Source: Psychrobacter faecalis
GTDB taxonomy: Bacteria > Pseudomonadota > Gammaproteobacteria > Pseudomonadales > Moraxellaceae
Reading direction: 5' to 3'
DNA length: 64,000 nt
NCBI RefSeq assembly: GCF_016107575.1
Contig: NZ_JABAST010000016.1
Location: 1 to 64,000 of the forward strand
Shown: positions 63,399 to 64,000 of the stretch, piece after piece
Layout: every line of letters starts with the position of its first letter
How positions within the stretch are numbered: the first letter of the stretch is position 1
The notes under the pieces: model-generated
What the model saw: only the letters and a program-made list of their open reading frames with translations
Told to the model about the DNA's origin: nothing
Databases searched by the model: none
Made by a program: the position numbers and the translations under genes

Positions 63399-63887
63399 TT
63401 AACCAATAAAAATACCAACGAACCAGTTAAAAAAGTTATCTAACAACCAAACCAAAAAACCCACAATAGCAATCATGACAATCGTTTGCCATGTGTATTG
63501 AAAGGTTTCATCTTTGCCAGGCCATGTGACTCGGCGTAGCTCAACGGCAGCATCTTTTAATAATATTTTAAAAGCGCGGCCTTGATGCGTTAACGCTAAG
63601 CAGACCAAGGCAATAATAACTAGAGCAACGATGATACCAATACGCATCCAAACATCATTGGCAGGTTGCCAATAGCCTGGTAGGTATTGATTGACTAAGG
63701 TTGCCCCTATCAAAATTACTGCGGCAAGTAGCCACAATACCACATCTTTAACTGAACCAGTTTTAGCAACTTCAACAGCGGTTGTTTGATTGTTCGCCGA
63801 AACGTGCTTATCTTTGGACAGCATTCCACCAGCCACTGCCTTAGCATCAGATAACTTAGTCTCGAGGTTATCTTGATTATTGCTCAT
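63399..63887 (-). CDS. secE: Preprotein translocase subunit SecE
   Basis: Protein of 162 residues with three membrane helices (about 48-68, 80-102 and 135-158), a structural subunit of the SecYEG channel. The conserved amphipathic segment ELRRVTWPGKDETFQYT precedes the last helix. The N-terminal cytoplasmic region is about 45 residues long and polar, making the protein longer than E. coli SecE (127 residues). It lies between tRNA-Trp and nusG, the standard order. Confidence 0.97.
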   Translation of the reverse strand: MSNNQDNLETKLSDAKAVAGGMLSKDKHVSANNQTTAVEVAKTGSVKDVVLWLLAAVILIGATLVNQYLPGYWQPANDVWMRIGIIVALVIIALVCLALTHQGRAFKILLKDAAVELRRVTWPGKDETFQYTWQTIVMIAIVGFLVWLLDNFFNWFVGIFIG

Positions 63888-63938
63888 AAAGAACTCACTT
63901 CGGAGATGGTGGGGTATGACAAAGATATGATAAGAAGA

Positions 63939-64000
63939 TGGCAGGCGATGTAGGACTCGAACCTACAACCCTCGGTTTTGGAGACCGATGCTCTACCAAT
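63939..64000 (-). tRNA. tRNA-Trp (CCA anticodon), truncated by the window end
   Basis: On the minus strand the sequence runs from the D-loop (ATTGGTAGAGC) through an anticodon arm with CTCCAAA (anticodon CCA, Trp), a T arm with GGTTCGAGTCC and a 3' end with encoded CCA. The first few bases of the acceptor and D stems lie beyond the window. tRNA-Trp next to secE is the usual order in gammaproteobacteria. Confidence 0.95.

Overview
This window is ordinary chromosomal core DNA of a gammaproteobacterium, most likely a Psychrobacter (Moraxellaceae). I infer this from protein sequence character, moderate GC with AT-rich spacers, two side-by-side FadD acyl-CoA synthetases, a ytjB/serB divergent pair, and the run ponA / pilMNOPQ-aroK-aroB-SPOR gene-gltB-gltD. 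No plasmid, prophage, CRISPR array or complete insertion sequence is visible. Most genes are on the minus strand.

Layout. 0-0.9 kb: an AT-rich gene of unknown function that starts directly on the stop codon of a 32-codon, diverged duplicate of the 3' end of valS; the intact valS follows (0.9-3.9 kb). 4-14.8 kb: an FNT-family channel, a BASS-type transporter, two YbjQ-family proteins, a UPF0149 protein, a small acidic protein, the ytjB-like/serB divergent pair, a DUF368 (polyprenyl-phosphate translocase family) protein, a small membrane protein and an SCP2-domain protein. 15-24 kb: bioB, hemJ, an IS3-like terminal relic in a long hairpin, a secreted cysteine-peptidase-like protein, rph and two fadD paralogues. 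24-31 kb: parC, an AT-rich orphan gene, a Cof-type HAD phosphatase, an orphan lipoprotein PotD and a FUSC protein. 31-41.5 kb (minus): aroK, aroB, a SPOR-domain protein, gltB and gltD. 41.6-50 kb: the type IV pilus alignment/secretin operon pilMNOPQ, divergent from PBP1a. 50.8-64 kb (minus): tRNA-Trp, secE, nusG, rplK, rplA, rplJ, rplL, rpoB, rpoC, the classical transcription/translation cluster.

How the genes work together. The pilMNOPQ products form the inner-membrane assembly platform and outer-membrane secretin of type IV pili. AroK and AroB are shikimate-pathway enzymes, and GltBD makes glutamate. SecE, NusG, L11, L1, L10, L7/L12 and RpoBC belong to protein export, transcription and the ribosome. 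PBP1a, the SPOR protein and DUF368 relate to the cell envelope.

The least expected signals are: (1) the duplicated valS 3' end joined to an AT-rich gene; (2) at least a dozen short tandem duplications (units of 12-27 bp, mostly 14-16 bp, 2-3 copies) scattered through spacers and, in frame, through valS, rpoB, aroB and the SPOR gene; (3) three palindromic repeat or mobile-element-like relics; and (4) a strong terminator and a roughly 0.8 kb spacer separating rplL from rpoB. I did not find a convincing new multi-gene system.
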